Source: Clostridium simiarum
GTDB taxonomy: Bacteria > Bacillota > Clostridia > Clostridiales > Clostridiaceae
Direction of reading: 5' to 3'
Length of the DNA: 64,000 nucleotides
Assembly: GCF_018919175.1 (NCBI RefSeq)
Contig: NZ_JAHLQL010000001.1
Coordinates: 930,001 to 994,000 of the forward strand
The first letter of the stretch is position 1; each line of letters starts with the position of its first letter. A model generated the notes under the pieces. That model was not told where the DNA came from, did not search any database, and saw only the letters and a program-made list of their open reading frames with translations. A program made the translations under genes and the position numbers. Below are positions 47,549 through 56,587 of this stretch, one piece after another.

Positions 47549-50102
47549 AACCTCTATAGTGATCTTTTTTATAAAGATATAAACTATTTATAAATGTAAT
47601 TATTCCTGAAAAAAACACTACAACCAACCATTGTCCAAGCCCTAGGGACACAGTTTTAAATATTCCTTGAAATACTGGTATATAGATTATTAATAAAAGC
47701 ATTAATATAGATACTGATACTGCACCTATTAGGTATAAATTTGTGAATGGGTTTATTTCAAATATAGAATGTTTTTCAGATCTACATTCAAAAACATGTA
47801 TAAGTTGTGATAGCACTAATGTACTTAATGCCATAGTTCTGCAAGCTTGAAGATTCATATTATAATATTTACCTACTAGAAAAGATAGCAAAGTACATAT
47901 GCCTATTAAACTTCCTCTTATTATTATCTTCTCTTTAAGTCCCCTTGCAAATATGCTCTCATTTTTACCTCTTGGTCTTTCCAGCATTACATCTCCTTCT
48001 GATGGATCTACACCTAAAGCTATAGCTGGCAATCCATCTGTTGCTAAATTTACGAAGAGTATCTGTATTGGTGTTAATGGGGTTTCTAAATAAAATAATG
48101 CTGCTAAGAACATGGTAAGCACTTCTCCTATATTACAGGATAAAAGATACCTAATAAATTTTCTTATATTATCATATATAGTTCTTCCTTCTTCTACAGC
48201 AGCTACAATTGTAGCAAAGTTATCATCCATTAATATCATAGAAGAGGCCTCTTTTGTCACATCTGTACCGGATATTCCCATAGAAATACCTATATCTGCT
48301 TCTTTAATAGCTGGAGCATCATTTACACCGTCCCCTGTCATGGCTACTATATTTTTATGTTTTTTAAAAGCCTTTACTATTCTTAGCTTGTGATTAGGAC
48401 TTACTCTTGCAAAAACCCTTATATGTTTCACAGCTTCCTCTAATTCCTTATCTGAAAAAGATTCAATGACTTCTCCTGTAAGTACCTCCTCTGGGCTTCT
48501 ACATATATCTAGCTCCTTACCGATGGCATAGGCTGTATTCTGATGGTCTCCTGTGATCATGATAGGCTTTATTCCCGCCATTTTGCATCTTAAAACTGCA
48601 TCCTTAACCTCTGGTCTAGGTGGATCAATTATTCCTGCAACACCTAAAAATATTAAATCCTTTTCCAATGAATTACTTTTAACTATGTCCTTATCCTTAT
48701 AAGCTGCAGCTATACACCTCAATGCACTTTTGGACATTTTATCGATAGCATCTAAAACTTTTTTCTTTCTATTTAATGTCAATAACTCTACAGTACCATT
48801 TTCATAAATATATCTGCATCTTTCAATAACTCTTTCTGGAGCACCTTTCACATAGCAAATTTCTTTACTCCCCTCTTTAACTACAACGGACATCATTTTT
48901 CTTGTGGAATCAAAAGGAATTTCATATGTCCTTTTACCCTTTAATATAAAATCTTTAAGTTTTGATGGTTTAGTATAATAAGCTTTAATTAATGCAGTTT
49001 CCGTTGGATCTCCCATTAAAGCACTTTCCATATCCTTTTGATCAAAATCATAAGAACAGTCATTACAATATACAAATGCTTTTTGAAGCATATTATTTTC
49101 TGGAGCATTAACCTTATCTATCTCATATATCTTTTGTTCAAAGTATAAAGCCTTAACCTTCATTTTATTCTCAGTTAATGTACCTGTTTTATCACTACAA
49201 ATAATAGAAGTGCAACCTAAGGTTTCTACTGCCGGAAGTTTTCTTACTAAAGCCTTTCTTTTTAGCATTCTAGATACTCCTAAAGCTAGTGAAACAGTAA
49301 CTATAGCTGGTAAGCCTTCTGGAATGGCTGCAACAGCAAGACTAACTCCAAGTAAAAACATCTCTGTTGGTTCTTGCCCTCTACTTATACCAATCAAAGT
49401 CACTATAGTACATATAGCAAGGCAGGCTACCACCAGTACTCTTCCTAGTGACTCTAATCTTTCCTTTAATGGTGACTTTTCCTCTTCTATATTTTGAAGC
49501 ATATTTGCTATTTTACCCATTTCACTATCCATACCTATAGCTGAAACTCTCATAATTGATTTGCCCTTTAACACTGTAGTGCCCATGAACAACTTATTTT
49601 CTTTATCACCTATTCCTTTATTTACTCCTACTGACTCTCCTGTAAGCAAGGACTCATCTATAACAATATTATGATCTTCTAAAAGAATCCCATCTGCTGG
49701 AATCCTATCCCCAGCTTCTAATACAACAATGTCACCTAAGGTTATTCTTTCAGCATTTATAACTCCTATTTTCCCATCTCTCATTACTTTTGCTGTAGGT
49801 GCTGCTAAGCTTTTAAGTGCCTCTAAAGATTTTTCCGTCCTATATTCCTGTATAAAACCTAGTATGGAATTTATTATAACTATTATTATTATGGTAATAG
49901 CATCAGCCATATCTCCCATTATTCCTGATATTACAGTAGCCGCTATAAGTACCCAAACAATAAAATCGTTAAATTGTGATAAAAATATAATCACAGGTGA
50001 TACTCTTTTTTTCTGATGAATTATATTTAATCCATAGGCTCTTTGGCATTTTTCAGCTTCTTTAGTAGTTAACCCCTTATATAACTCCTTTTCTTGAACC
50101 AT
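47547..50102 (-). CDS. Calcium-type cation P-type ATPase
   Basis: P-IIA-like ATPase with 851 residues. All catalytic motifs are intact: TGES (154-157), PEGLP (261-265), DKTGT (304-308), TGDH, and TGDGVNDAP in the hinge. Membrane sites with GE and NLATDGLPAIALG suggest a calcium pump. Likely exports Ca2+ across the cell membrane. ATG behind GGAGGAG. Directly adjacent to the divergent ppaC, no operon partner. Compare with the motif-less relative at 37036. Confidence 0.94.
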   Translation of the reverse strand: MVQEKELYKGLTTKEAEKCQRAYGLNIIHQKKRVSPVIIFLSQFNDFIVWVLIAATVISGIMGDMADAITIIIIVIINSILGFIQEYRTEKSLEALKSLAAPTAKVMRDGKIGVINAERITLGDIVVLEAGDRIPADGILLEDHNIVIDESLLTGESVGVNKGIGDKENKLFMGTTVLKGKSIMRVSAIGMDSEMGKIANMLQNIEEEKSPLKERLESLGRVLVVACLAICTIVTLIGISRGQEPTEMFLLGVSLAVAAIPEGLPAIVTVSLALGVSRMLKRKALVRKLPAVETLGCTSIICSDKTGTLTENKMKVKALYFEQKIYEIDKVNAPENNMLQKAFVYCNDCSYDFDQKDMESALMGDPTETALIKAYYTKPSKLKDFILKGKRTYEIPFDSTRKMMSVVVKEGSKEICYVKGAPERVIERCRYIYENGTVELLTLNRKKKVLDAIDKMSKSALRCIAAAYKDKDIVKSNSLEKDLIFLGVAGIIDPPRPEVKDAVLRCKMAGIKPIMITGDHQNTAYAIGKELDICRSPEEVLTGEVIESFSDKELEEAVKHIRVFARVSPNHKLRIVKAFKKHKNIVAMTGDGVNDAPAIKEADIGISMGISGTDVTKEASSMILMDDNFATIVAAVEEGRTIYDNIRKFIRYLLSCNIGEVLTMFLAALFYLETPLTPIQILFVNLATDGLPAIALGVDPSEGDVMLERPRGKNESIFARGLKEKIIIRGSLIGICTLLSFLVGKYYNMNLQACRTMALSTLVLSQLIHVFECRSEKHSIFEINPFTNLYLIGAVSVSILMLLLIIYIPVFQGIFKTVSLGLGQWLVVVFFSGIITFINSLYLYKKDHYRG

Positions 50103-50179
50103 ATTTCTCCTCCCCTTAACAGACTTATGGAAATTCCATAAATTTATTCACATTTATTGCCTATAGTAATATATGATTG

Positions 50180-50228
50180 ATATGAATACTTTACAACTTA
50201 AAAATTTGTATATAAAATGTATTCATAT
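50180..50228. promoter_or_regulatory. Inverted repeat around the ppaC promoter
   Basis: ATATGAATAC (50180-50189) and GTATTCATAT (50219-50228) are perfect inverted copies that exactly frame the promoter at 50190-50218. Candidate operator pair. Confidence 0.45.
50190..50218 (+). promoter_or_regulatory. SigA promoter of ppaC
   Basis: TTTACA, 17 bases, TAAAAT. Start codon is about 45 bases downstream. Confidence 0.55.
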
Positions 50229-50263
50229 AGTTTTGTTAAAAATCTTAAGAGGAGGATATTAAT

Positions 50264-51910
50264 TTGAAAGACGTAATATACATATCAGGGCATAAAAATC
50301 CAGACAGTGATTCTATTTGTGCAGCTATTGCCTACGCTGAATTTAAAAATAGAACAGAGGATATACCAGCCATTGCAGTAAGATTAGGTGAAGTAAATAG
50401 AGAAACAAAATTTATTTTGGACTATTTTGAGGTAGAACCTCCTAAACTTATAGAAACTGTGAAACTTCAGGTATCTGATTTAAATATAGATAAAATAGCA
50501 CCTGTATCACCAGATATATCTCTAAAGATGGCTTGGAATATAATGAAAAAGCATAACATTAAAACTTTACCAGTCACTGATGAAAATGACTATTTAAAGG
50601 GAGTAGTCTCTGTATCAAATCTGACAAGCACATTTATGGACGTTTGGGATACAACAATATTGGCTAAAAGTAATACAAAACTTGAAAACATTTTAGAAAC
50701 ATTATCAGCAAAGCCAATTCTTGTTCAAGAAGAATTTCCTACTTTTAAAGGAAAAATTGTGGTTACTGCCATGAAACCTGAAAGTGTAGAGAACCTAATT
50801 GAGGATGGAGATATTGCTATTGTAGGCGATAGAGAGGATAATCAACTTACCGCCGTAAAATCTAAATCTTCTTTAATTATAGTGACAGGCTCTCAAGAAG
50901 TAAGCGAAAATATTATAAAAAAAGCAAAAGAAATGGGTTGCAGCATAATAGCAACACCATATGATTCTTTTACCACTGCCAGATTAATAACTCAAAGCAT
51001 TCCTGTGGAATATGTTATGGCAAAGGATAACATTGTAAGTTTCTCCACAGAAGACTTTGTAGAGGATATAAAGGATGTTATGGTTGAAACAAGATATAGA
51101 AGTTATCCTGTTGTGAATACAGAAAACAAAATTGTTGGAAGTATTTCTAGATATCATCTTATATCTAAAAATAAGAAAAAGGTTATCTTGCTTGATCATA
51201 ATGAAAAAGGGCAATCTGTAAACGGCCTTGAGGATGCAGAAATTCTAGAGATAATTGATCACCATAGAATTGCAGATGTGCAAACTGGTACTCCGATTTA
51301 CTTTAGAAATGAGCCAGTTGGAAGTACTTCCACTATAATCGGCTCCATATTCTTTGAAAACGGAATTAGACCTTCAAAGAAAACTGCTGGTATCCTATGT
51401 GCTGCCATTATTTCAGATACATTGCTATTTAAATCACCTACTTCTACCCTGGTAGATAGAATGGTACTCAAAAGATTATCTCAAATAGCAGATTTAGATG
51501 TTGAAAAGTTTGCAAAAGAAATGTTTAAAGCAGGAACTTCCTTAATGGATAGAACCGCAGAAGATGTGTTTCATCAAGACTTTAAGATATTTAACCTTGG
51601 AGATATGAAAGTTGGAGTATCACAGATAAATACAATGGATATGGAAAGCTTTCTTCCTATAAGAGAAGACATGGTACAACTTATGGAAAGCAAAGCAGCA
51701 AAAGAAAACTTTAATGTGTTAATTTTTATGTTAACAGATATACTAAATGAAGGCTCAGAAATCATGGCCATAGGACCAAATAAGGAAATAGTAGCTAGAG
51801 CCTTTGATGTAAAGCTAAATAGCAAAGGTTCAGTATTTTTGCCAGGTATACTATCAAGAAAGAAGCAAGTAATACCACCATTAAGTGCAACTATAACTAC
51901 AATTAAGTAA
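50264..51910 (+). CDS. ppaC: Manganese-dependent inorganic pyrophosphatase with CBS-DRTGG-CBS insert
   Basis: 548 residues of the DHH family II. Motifs GHKNPDSDS (metal site), a CBS domain (KTLPVTDENDYLKGVVSVSNL), a DRTGG domain (AIVGDREDNQ), second CBS, then DHNEKGQ and IDHHRIADV (DHH). The CBS insert makes the enzyme respond to adenine nucleotides in known cases. Start is a TTG preceded by AGAGGAGGATAT. PPi handling fits the PPi-dependent ppdK in the same window. Confidence 0.95.
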   Translation: MKDVIYISGHKNPDSDSICAAIAYAEFKNRTEDIPAIAVRLGEVNRETKFILDYFEVEPPKLIETVKLQVSDLNIDKIAPVSPDISLKMAWNIMKKHNIKTLPVTDENDYLKGVVSVSNLTSTFMDVWDTTILAKSNTKLENILETLSAKPILVQEEFPTFKGKIVVTAMKPESVENLIEDGDIAIVGDREDNQLTAVKSKSSLIIVTGSQEVSENIIKKAKEMGCSIIATPYDSFTTARLITQSIPVEYVMAKDNIVSFSTEDFVEDIKDVMVETRYRSYPVVNTENKIVGSISRYHLISKNKKKVILLDHNEKGQSVNGLEDAEILEIIDHHRIADVQTGTPIYFRNEPVGSTSTIIGSIFFENGIRPSKKTAGILCAAIISDTLLFKSPTSTLVDRMVLKRLSQIADLDVEKFAKEMFKAGTSLMDRTAEDVFHQDFKIFNLGDMKVGVSQINTMDMESFLPIREDMVQLMESKAAKENFNVLIFMLTDILNEGSEIMAIGPNKEIVARAFDVKLNSKGSVFLPGILSRKKQVIPPLSATITTIK

Positions 51911-51931
51911 TAATTTAAGAATTTTATAAAT

Positions 51932-51969
51932 AAAAAAGAGTTTCAGAAAAATTTTTGAAACTCTTTTTT
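51932..51969. terminator. Bidirectional terminator between ppaC and the membrane protein gene
   Basis: AAAAAAGAGTTTCA / TGAAACTCTTTTTT with inner AAAA/TTTT, T-runs on both sides. Confidence 0.93.
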
Positions 51970-51975
51970 CATATA

Positions 51976-52719
51976 TTATTTTAGAAAATATACTATTATC
52001 ATAAATAAAGCAAAGAAAAGAAATGAAAGTCCATAAATTATACTTAAATAATCTTTTATACAGTATTCATCTATTTTATTATTATATGATCCATAGCTCT
52101 TAACATAGTTCATAGAATCTTTTTCAAAATGATAATAAAAATTTACAGATTCTATATAAGCCGCCATAATTTCTAAATTCAACAGTGGTTTAGTTAGTAT
52201 ATTTGTAATATAGTCACCTTTAAAATCTATTTGTAATCTTTTATTTCTAGATATATATATGAAATAAAAAAATACTTGAATTATTAAGGATGGAATTATA
52301 GATAGTACTGTATAAAGTATTTCAAAGATATCATAGCCACCTATTTCATTGAGATTATATATAATAAAATATATAATTCCCAAAGCATTAGAAAAACATA
52401 CTATATAAAGTAACGGTGCAACAAATCCGCTTAAAATCCCTTTACAAGCTATGGTAATAGAATCATAAAACCTTATACGACTTGTGTTAAGCTCTAAATT
52501 TCTCTTTTCACTATTACTAATATCTATAACTACAAAAGCAGTAATGAAATTTATAATTTCACTTTTACCAATTAGTTTGATTACATAGTATATGAAGTAT
52601 ATGAGCACGAAATAAAAGATATTTATAATAATCTTATATTTAAAAATTTTCTTCAATAAATTATTAAACTTCTTAAAAATAGCTTTTCTGTCAATTTTCC
52701 AAAATATAATACTAAGCAA
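51976..52719 (-). CDS. Unknown polytopic membrane protein, start uncertain
   Basis: About 247 residues, not recognised. Hydrophobic helices at about 33-49, 53-69, 90-120, 125-160 and a last one at about 225-246; Lys-rich in between. A TTG at 52719 is the only standard start, but the frame is open further up to a TAG and the upstream residues VWVGIGYIFGC look like the beginning of a membrane helix. A GGGAGGGG site lies before these residues, where no ATG, GTG or TTG is in frame. So either a rare start codon is used, or the 5' end is damaged. Confidence 0.65.
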   Translation of the reverse strand: MLSIIFWKIDRKAIFKKFNNLLKKIFKYKIIINIFYFVLIYFIYYVIKLIGKSEIINFITAFVVIDISNSEKRNLELNTSRIRFYDSITIACKGILSGFVAPLLYIVCFSNALGIIYFIIYNLNEIGGYDIFEILYTVLSIIPSLIIQVFFYFIYISRNKRLQIDFKGDYITNILTKPLLNLEIMAAYIESVNFYYHFEKDSMNYVKSYGSYNNKIDEYCIKDYLSIIYGLSFLFFALFMIIVYFLK

Positions 52720-53029
52720 ACATCCAAATATATATCCTATCCCAACCCAGACCCCTCCCTAAATATAATACTACATTAAATATATATTTTGGATTATAAA
52801 GATATATTCTAAAAGTTTAAAATAATTAACCCTTAAAGAGAATTCTCTAAAAGAAATGATTCTTAGCTTTAGTTCAGTTCTTAAAGGAATCATGAACATA
52901 ATAACTGTGTGTATCACTTATAAAAAAGAGAGGAACAAAAGTTAATTATAAAAATAACAAAAACAAGGTTCTCACAACCTTGTTATGAGAACCCTTAGTT
53001 TCTACTATGTGTTTTATCCTATAAATCAA
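52720..53029. other. Gap without a gene between the flagellar operon and the membrane protein
   Basis: 310 bases. Holds the terminator at 52940-52995 and the binding site of the 51976 gene. I see no gene in either strand. Confidence 0.5.
52940..52996 (-). terminator. Terminator of the flagellar operon
   Basis: AAGGGTTCTCATAAC / GTTGTGAGAACCTT pair around AAG, followed by TTGTTTTTGTTATTTTT on the minus strand. 35 bases after the last flagellar gene. Confidence 0.93.
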
Positions 53030-53821
53030 CTATCTTCCTTTAAGATTATTTATCATTCCCCACATCTCATCTGCAGTTTTTAAGCTTTTTGAGCTTAATT
53101 CAAAGGCTCTTTGGGTTAAAATAAGCTGAGTAAACTCCTCTGCAACATCTACGTTGGACATTTCTATAAACCCTTGTCTTATATCATAATCTTGAGCTTC
53201 CACTATTTGTGCATCTTCTGCTGGAATAAAACTACTCTCTCCTACAGAAACGAAGCCTTTATCTCCTATAGCTTTATAAAGAGGTATCCTTCCTATTTCT
53301 ACTTTGGAATTTGCTTCTTCTCTGTAGATAGTTCCACTTTTATCTATGCTAAGGTTAGTTCTATCTAAACCTAATTGTTCTGGGTTTATACCTTGATTAT
53401 ACTCTATATATAATCTATTACCCATATCATCTACTAAATTTCCTGTGGCAATATCTATTCCAAAAGACCCTACTCTTTTATAAATTTCAGTGCCATCTGC
53501 CCTGGTTAGTCTAAAAAGACCTTCTCCATCTATGGCTAAATCCGTATTTACAGTTGTTTCTCTTATATTTCCTTGGGTAAAAACTCTAAGGGCATCAGTT
53601 TCCCTTGAACCTCCCCCACTATATGGATCAACTTGTCTATTTGCATTTTCAGTTATTGGATATCCATGTCTATTAAAAGTATCCTGTACTAAGTCTTTGA
53701 ATCTTACATCTAGTTTTTTATATCCATCTGTATTTGAATTTGATATATTATTTGATATAGAGTCTAATTTGTTTTGATTTGCTATCATAGCAGTTTTACT
53801 ATTCCATAATGCTCTTAACAT
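53030..53821 (-). CDS. Flagellar basal-body rod/hook protein, FlgG family (second copy)
   Basis: 263 residues. N-terminus MLRALWNSKTAMIANQNKLDSISNNISNSNTDGYKK and C-terminus NVDVAEEFTQLILTQRAFELSSKSLKT carry the coiled-coil pair of axial flagellar proteins. DIDGEGLF-like central motif (AIDGEGLFRL). It is FlgG/FlgF/FlhP-like; which one cannot be decided from sequence. ATG without an obvious site; 18 bases after the related gene. Last gene of the operon. Confidence 0.88.
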   Translation of the reverse strand: MLRALWNSKTAMIANQNKLDSISNNISNSNTDGYKKLDVRFKDLVQDTFNRHGYPITENANRQVDPYSGGGSRETDALRVFTQGNIRETTVNTDLAIDGEGLFRLTRADGTEIYKRVGSFGIDIATGNLVDDMGNRLYIEYNQGINPEQLGLDRTNLSIDKSGTIYREEANSKVEIGRIPLYKAIGDKGFVSVGESSFIPAEDAQIVEAQDYDIRQGFIEMSNVDVAEEFTQLILTQRAFELSSKSLKTADEMWGMINNLKGR

Positions 53822-53839
53822 ATATTACACCACCATATT

Positions 53840-54622
53840 CTATCTTACAGCACCAATTTCGTTTGCTGCCTTACCTAAAGTATCATCAATAGTTTGTACA
53901 ACTTTTTGATTAGATTCAAAATTTCTCATTACTGTCATCATATTAACCATCTCATTTATAATATTAACATTTGACTTTTCTAAAGCCTTATTTTTAACTG
54001 CTGCCTCCCCTGTATTAATAGGGTTTTGTCCTTGATATAAATTATCACCTATTTTTCTTAGTTCATCATAATTTTCAAAATCTGCAGTGCTAAATCTATA
54101 GCTTTCTACATCATCCAAATTTATGTTGCTATTGTAATCCATACTTATTTTAGAGTTACCTATAAATATGGGCTCTGTAGCTCCAGTTCTAGTGTTGACG
54201 CCCATTACTTCATCTCCACTATCTGTAACTAAATATCCCCTAGAATTAACATGAAAATGACCGTCTCTTGTATAGTAAGTTCCTGTGCCTTCAGGAGTAT
54301 TTCTTCTTACAGTAAAAAATCCGCTTCCTTCTATAGCAAAATCTGTGTCTCTCTTTGTATCTTCTATGATTCCTTGTGTAAAGTCCACTTTGGTTTCATC
54401 TATCTTGCTACCTAGAGATATATATCCTATAGGATTTCTAACATTTTTTCCACCTACAATTTTATCATAGTTTTCTATTAGAACATCATCAAATTTTTTC
54501 ACAGCTAAATTATCTGATTTATACCCCACGGTGTTGGCATTTGCCATATTTGAAGATATGACATTTTGCCTTGCCTCTTCAGTTATAAGACCAGATACTG
54601 CAGTGTATAGACCTCTTATCAT
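53840..54622 (-). CDS. Flagellar basal-body rod/hook protein, FlgG/FlgF family (first copy)
   Basis: 260 residues. Begins MIRGLYTAVSGLITEEARQNVISSNMANANTVGYKS, central AIEGSGFFTV and DGHFHVNSRGYLV, ends with KSNVNIINEMVNMMTVMRNFESNQKVVQTID. Axial rod protein of the flagellum. ATG directly follows the stop of the small gene at 54623. Confidence 0.88.
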   Translation of the reverse strand: MIRGLYTAVSGLITEEARQNVISSNMANANTVGYKSDNLAVKKFDDVLIENYDKIVGGKNVRNPIGYISLGSKIDETKVDFTQGIIEDTKRDTDFAIEGSGFFTVRRNTPEGTGTYYTRDGHFHVNSRGYLVTDSGDEVMGVNTRTGATEPIFIGNSKISMDYNSNINLDDVESYRFSTADFENYDELRKIGDNLYQGQNPINTGEAAVKNKALEKSNVNIINEMVNMMTVMRNFESNQKVVQTIDDTLGKAANEIGAVR

Positions 54623-54787
54623 TTACTTCACATCCTTCTTATTTATAACTTTAAATTCTTCTGGATAATCCATTCCAAAGGTTCTGGCTTTTTCTTCTAT
54701 TTTTTCTCTACTTATAGATCTTTCGAATTTATATCCAAACATGAAAAAAGTACCGATAATTATCCCAATCCCTATACCTATTAACAC
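54623..54787 (-). CDS. Small single-pass membrane protein in the flagellar operon
   Basis: 54 residues from the GTG at 54787 (MLIGIGIGIIIGTFFMFGYKF), one membrane helix, charged tail with REKIEEKARTFGMDYPEEFK. Too short for routine prediction; supported by open frame, stop TAA immediately before the next ATG and by coding-like content. A longer form from a rare ATT at 54847 (behind AAGGGGGAAG) would add NKRIIQKIKGIFDFLSDRK. Function unknown; possibly a flagellar accessory membrane protein. Confidence 0.6.
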   Translation of the reverse strand: MLIGIGIGIIIGTFFMFGYKFERSISREKIEEKARTFGMDYPEEFKVINKKDVK

Positions 54788-54819
54788 TTTTCTATCACTT
54801 AAAAAATCAAAGATACCTT

Positions 54820-55173
54820 TTATTTTTTGTATAATTCTTTTATTAATAGTACTTCCCCCTTGCCTAGGTTTAATTCATGGCAGATTTCTTCTACTTCTTT
54901 TCCACTAGCCAGTAGTTTCATAACTTTTACTACTTTTTCATTTTCTTCTGTTCTATCCTTTTTCACATTATCCTTTAGATCCTCTATTTCTTTCTGAAGA
55001 TCTAAAAGACTTTCTGCCATATCTTTTCTTATCTCCCCTATAGCTATATCTGCTGGGGTCATGTTTTTTTCCTTTTCTTTTAAAATCTTATTAAAGCTTT
55101 TTTTCTCTTTCTTTATAGCACTAATATTAAATATTATAAGAAATACTGCTATAATTATCAAAAATACAGGCAT
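54820..55173 (-). CDS. YlxL/DUF6115-like protein after fliA
   Basis: 117 residues. N-terminal membrane helix (about 4-19), coiled coil (about 24-80) and a C-terminal HTH-like end (EEICHELNLGKGEVLLIKEL). Sits right behind fliA like Bacillus ylxL. ATG at 55173 has GGAGTG six bases upstream; an in-frame GTG upstream overlaps the fliA stop. Function unknown. Confidence 0.8.
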   Translation of the reverse strand: MPVFLIIIAVFLIIFNISAIKKEKKSFNKILKEKEKNMTPADIAIGEIRKDMAESLLDLQKEIEDLKDNVKKDRTEENEKVVKVMKLLASGKEVEEICHELNLGKGEVLLIKELYKK

Positions 55174-55178
55174 AGTAA

Positions 55179-55913
55179 TCACTCCATCTGGGTATATTTT
55201 AACTTTTGCATAGCCTTTTTTAAATTTAATATAGCTCTACTATGAAGTTGACATACCCTTGATTCTGAAACTTCTAATATTTTTCCTATCTCCTTCAATG
55301 TGAGTCTTTCATAATAATACAAAGATAATATAAGTCTATCCTTTTCTTTTAATATATCCAAAGCTTTTGCTAGGTACTCTAACTTTTCTTTTTCTTCTAA
55401 AGACTCCTCTGGATTTGGACTAGTTTTATCCTCTATAGCCCCAATAAGAGGCATATCATCCTCCTCTGAAAACACTAAATTTTCTAGGGACACCATAGAT
55501 ATATAATTTATATTATTTTCAATTTCAATTATGTTATTAACAGAAATTCCTAAAGCCGAAGATATTTCCTCTATATTTGGCTCTCTCATCAACTTATGTT
55601 GAAGATTTTCTACTGCTTCATTATATCTATTAAGTTTGTCCATTGCTGTTTTAGAAATGGGAGCATTTCTTCTTATTTCATCTATCATAGATCCCTTTAT
55701 TCTTATGGAAGCATAGGTAGAAAACTTCATACCTTTGCTTTCATCAAATTTATTAAAAGCATCCATAAGTCCTATCATACCGCAACTGACTAGATCCTCA
55801 TAATCTACATACTTATTTTTTCCAATTATAACTCTAGATGCTATATATTTAACTAAGGGTGTATACTTTTTTACCATCTGTTCCTTTCCCTCTAATTTGG
55901 CTAAAGCTGGCAC
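55179..55913 (-). CDS. fliA: Flagellar sigma factor FliA (SigD/WhiG family)
   Basis: 244 residues. Regions 2 (YEDLVSCGMIGLMDAFNKFDESKGMKFSTYASIRIKGSMIDEIRR), 3 and 4 (LYYYERLTLKEIGKILEVSESRVCQLHSRA). Class III flagellar and motility genes are its targets. GTG start with AGGGAGGG. 4 bases from the PilZ gene upstream. Confidence 0.96.
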   Translation of the reverse strand: MPALAKLEGKEQMVKKYTPLVKYIASRVIIGKNKYVDYEDLVSCGMIGLMDAFNKFDESKGMKFSTYASIRIKGSMIDEIRRNAPISKTAMDKLNRYNEAVENLQHKLMREPNIEEISSALGISVNNIIEIENNINYISMVSLENLVFSEEDDMPLIGAIEDKTSPNPEESLEEKEKLEYLAKALDILKEKDRLILSLYYYERLTLKEIGKILEVSESRVCQLHSRAILNLKKAMQKLKYTQME

Positions 55914-55916
55914 ATT

Positions 55917-56573
55917 TTATCCCTCCCTAAGTGCAGATTTTCTCTGCTTTCTCATGAGAAGAAATACAAATCTTATAACCTTTTCCTCTGTCTTCTCATC
56001 CATATCTATAAAGCTAACTCCACAGACATTTTGATTATCTTCATCTTTTGTAATTCTTACAATTCTACCTTTTACTACAAGCTCTAAATCATCATTTATC
56101 AATTGTGTAAGTACTATATCTCCTGTATTTATACTCTTTGAGGTTTTAAGTTTCATACCTCCACCACTTATGTCAATACCTATTGCTCTTTCAAAATTAT
56201 ATTGCTGAAGGTTAGTTTCTGTACTGTGCTTGCTATCTAAAATACAATAATTAACATCTTGCACGTGGGATACTCTTACATGATTTCTTCTTTGAATCTT
56301 TTTTATATTTTTAGGATGTTCTACATATATCTCTGGAATATTATCCTTTATACTCCTTCCAATTACGGTGGTGGAGAAAGTATATACATTTGGATAATCA
56401 TAGTAAATGATTTCAAGATCTTCCCCCTTTGATAAGGCAATATATCTACCTTGAGCCATAGGTACGCTTATGGTAATACATTCATCACTTACATCCATCA
56501 CACTACTTTTGTAATATTTCTCATCCCATTCCACTTCTAGTCTGTTATTAATATTAAATTTAAACCTGTTCAC
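55917..56573 (-). CDS. PilZ-domain flagellar brake protein (YcgR-like)
   Basis: 218 residues. YcgR-N-like domain followed by a PilZ domain: RRNHVRV (RxxxR) and DISGGGMKLKTS ([D/N]xSxxG). Binds c-di-GMP and probably slows the motor. GTG start. Fits the position of ylxP/pilZ genes in clostridial flagellar operons. Confidence 0.87.
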   Translation of the reverse strand: MNRFKFNINNRLEVEWDEKYYKSSVMDVSDECITISVPMAQGRYIALSKGEDLEIIYYDYPNVYTFSTTVIGRSIKDNIPEIYVEHPKNIKKIQRRNHVRVSHVQDVNYCILDSKHSTETNLQQYNFERAIGIDISGGGMKLKTSKSINTGDIVLTQLINDDLELVVKGRIVRITKDEDNQNVCGVSFIDMDEKTEEKVIRFVFLLMRKQRKSALREG

Positions 56574-56587
56574 TAATACCCAACTCC

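Noticed and set aside
50103..50263. Possible metal riboswitch in front of the calcium ATPase or ppaC
   Set aside because: No known riboswitch core; the structure is explained by a promoter framed by an inverted repeat.
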